Positions 63,257 through 64,000 of a stretch of 64,000 nucleotides of DNA are shown here, in pieces. The translations under genes were made by a program, and so were the position numbers. Source of the stretch: Candidatus Omnitrophota bacterium (GTDB lineage: Bacteria > Hinthialibacterota > Hinthialibacteria > Hinthialibacterales > Hinthialibacteraceae); NCBI GenBank assembly GCA_013177805.1, contig JABLXU010000019.1, forward strand, positions 1-64,000, written 5' to 3'. Each line of letters opens with the position of its first letter. The stretch's first letter is position 1. The notes beneath the pieces were generated by a model. It saw only the letters and a program-made list of their open reading frames with translations, did no database searches and had not been told where the DNA came from.

Positions 63257-64000
63257 TCAGAACAGAGACCAATCCGTGACCCGTACCGGTGTCGTTTCAT
63301 TCGTCCGGTATAAATAGAGGTTGTCAAATTCCAGCACCACGTTTCCCTGCCCTCCAAGTTGCAAGTAAGGGAAAATCACACTCCACGTCTCCGGGTAAGG
63401 CGGCAACAAAAACGAGATGTCGGTCCATACGCCCTTTTCCGTCAGGGTGACTTCTTGCACGGCCGGCAATGTGGCACCCGTCCATTCGCTCGAATTGGTA
63501 TAGCCTCCGCGAATCACCAAGGGGGCAACGCTGGAGCGCACCGTGAGGTTCAGCCGCAACGCGCCATCGTAAGTGCGCACCTTGGTGAAACGGCCCAGGA
63601 TGACGGCGGCGTCCTCGATCGTGCTGCCCGGTTGATTGACCGTGAATTTTGCCACCGTGGTGCCATTGGGAGCGCCGTCCATCGTCACCGCTTCCGCCGT
63701 CCCCCCCCGCGGAAACACCGCGCGGATGTCGGTGGTGCCCTCATACGACCGGCTGGTCAAGGCCTGGGTGAGCGCGACCCGGATGTCATCGAATTGGAGT
63801 GTTTGGGGGGCTTGGCTTCCCAATTGAAACCGCAGGCCCATATCGGCGGTCGTAAACACATTGGAAGGGCCTAGAATAAAATCATAGGAAAGCCATTTTT
63901 TCTCGAAACCGGCGGGAATGGTAACTGTGGTGCTGACGCCGCTCCAGGGATCCTGGTTGATTTGCAGATACGTGGGAATGTTGTAAGGAGCATGATCGAC
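63257..64000 (-). CDS. C-terminal part of a carbohydrate-binding-like secreted protein (5' end outside window)
   Basis: The reading frame is open to the right end of the window, so the gene continues beyond it; a GTG at 63859 is probably internal. The visible ~247 residues are all beta-strand with paired Trp/Tyr and Asp motifs: QTLQFDDIRVAL and VVLEFDNLYLYRTNE are the closing-strand signatures of CBM-like jelly-roll domains, which bind polysaccharides and often sit at the C-terminus of glycoside hydrolases. Two such domains seem to be present in tandem. No catalytic part is visible. Confidence 0.7.
   Translation of the reverse strand, partial: VDHAPYNIPTYLQINQDPWSGVSTTVTIPAGFEKKWLSYDFILGPSNVFTTADMGLRFQLGSQAPQTLQFDDIRVALTQALTSRSYEGTTDIRAVFPRGGTAEAVTMDGAPNGTTVAKFTVNQPGSTIEDAAVILGRFTKVRTYDGALRLNLTVRSSVAPLVIRGGYTNSSEWTGATLPAVQEVTLTEKGVWTDISFLLPPYPETWSVIFPYLQLGGQGNVVLEFDNLYLYRTNETTPVRVTDWSLF

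Overview
The window is a GC-rich chromosomal piece of an uncultured-type, Gram-negative-like, heterotrophic bacterium. It has many secreted carbohydrate-active proteins, several prepilin-type proteins with the N-terminal signature FTLIELLIVVAIIGILAAIA, Gfo/Idh/MocA oxidoreductases and an SSS symporter. That mixture is typical of Planctomycetota/Lentisphaerota-like lineages and of candidate phyla such as Sumerlaeota or Hydrogenedentota. This placement is an inference from gene content only; no rRNA or tRNA gene was recognised.

Layout. 1-8.7 kb: the 3' end of a probable glycoside hydrolase, then a minus-strand sugar-metabolism cluster (DegT aminotransferase, Gfo/Idh/MocA dehydrogenase, GalE, DapA/NanA-type lyase with an extra C-terminal helix), a secreted beta-propeller protein and an enolase-superfamily (OSBS/NSAR-like) enzyme. 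9.0-17.4 kb: a six-gene plus-strand operon with three ATGA overlaps (symporter, dehydrogenase, class III aminotransferase, secreted Asp-rich protein, active amidohydrolase, metal-site-less amidohydrolase paralogue). This is the best candidate for an undescribed catabolic system. 17.8-30.4 kb: a three-domain secreted polysaccharide-acting protein, four prepilin-like genes, a DUF2007-like protein, biotin synthase, and a heparinase-II/III-like lyase overlapping a LivK-type binding protein. 30.9-43.8 kb: TruA, two very large secreted proteins, a phosphohexomutase, an aldo/keto reductase, a twin-arginine FucI/AraA-fold protein and a small lipoprotein. 44-51.6 kb: housekeeping and stress genes (CsaA, NUDIX hydrolase, YpdA-like flavoprotein with a HicB-like partner, a conserved hypothetical, a methyltransferase, an ABC-F ATPase). 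51.7-64 kb: GH78-like rhamnosidase, lactate dehydrogenase, a 1782-residue M4 metallopeptidase, a GH32 fructan hydrolase and the end of another carbohydrate-binding protein.

How it works together (inference): secreted lyases and hydrolases (heparinase-like, GH78, GH32, GH43-like propellers, GH67/GH20-like) open up acidic or decorated polysaccharides. A symporter takes up monomers, and dehydrogenases, aminotransferases, enolase-superfamily and DapA-like enzymes process sugars, sugar acids and amino-sugar derivatives.

The non-coding DNA is unusual. A modular interspersed repeat built of GC-rich hairpins occurs at a dozen or more intergenic sites, nearly always in the same orientation. One module has been amplified into a 19-copy, about 44-bp tandem array at 48.7-49.5 kb.
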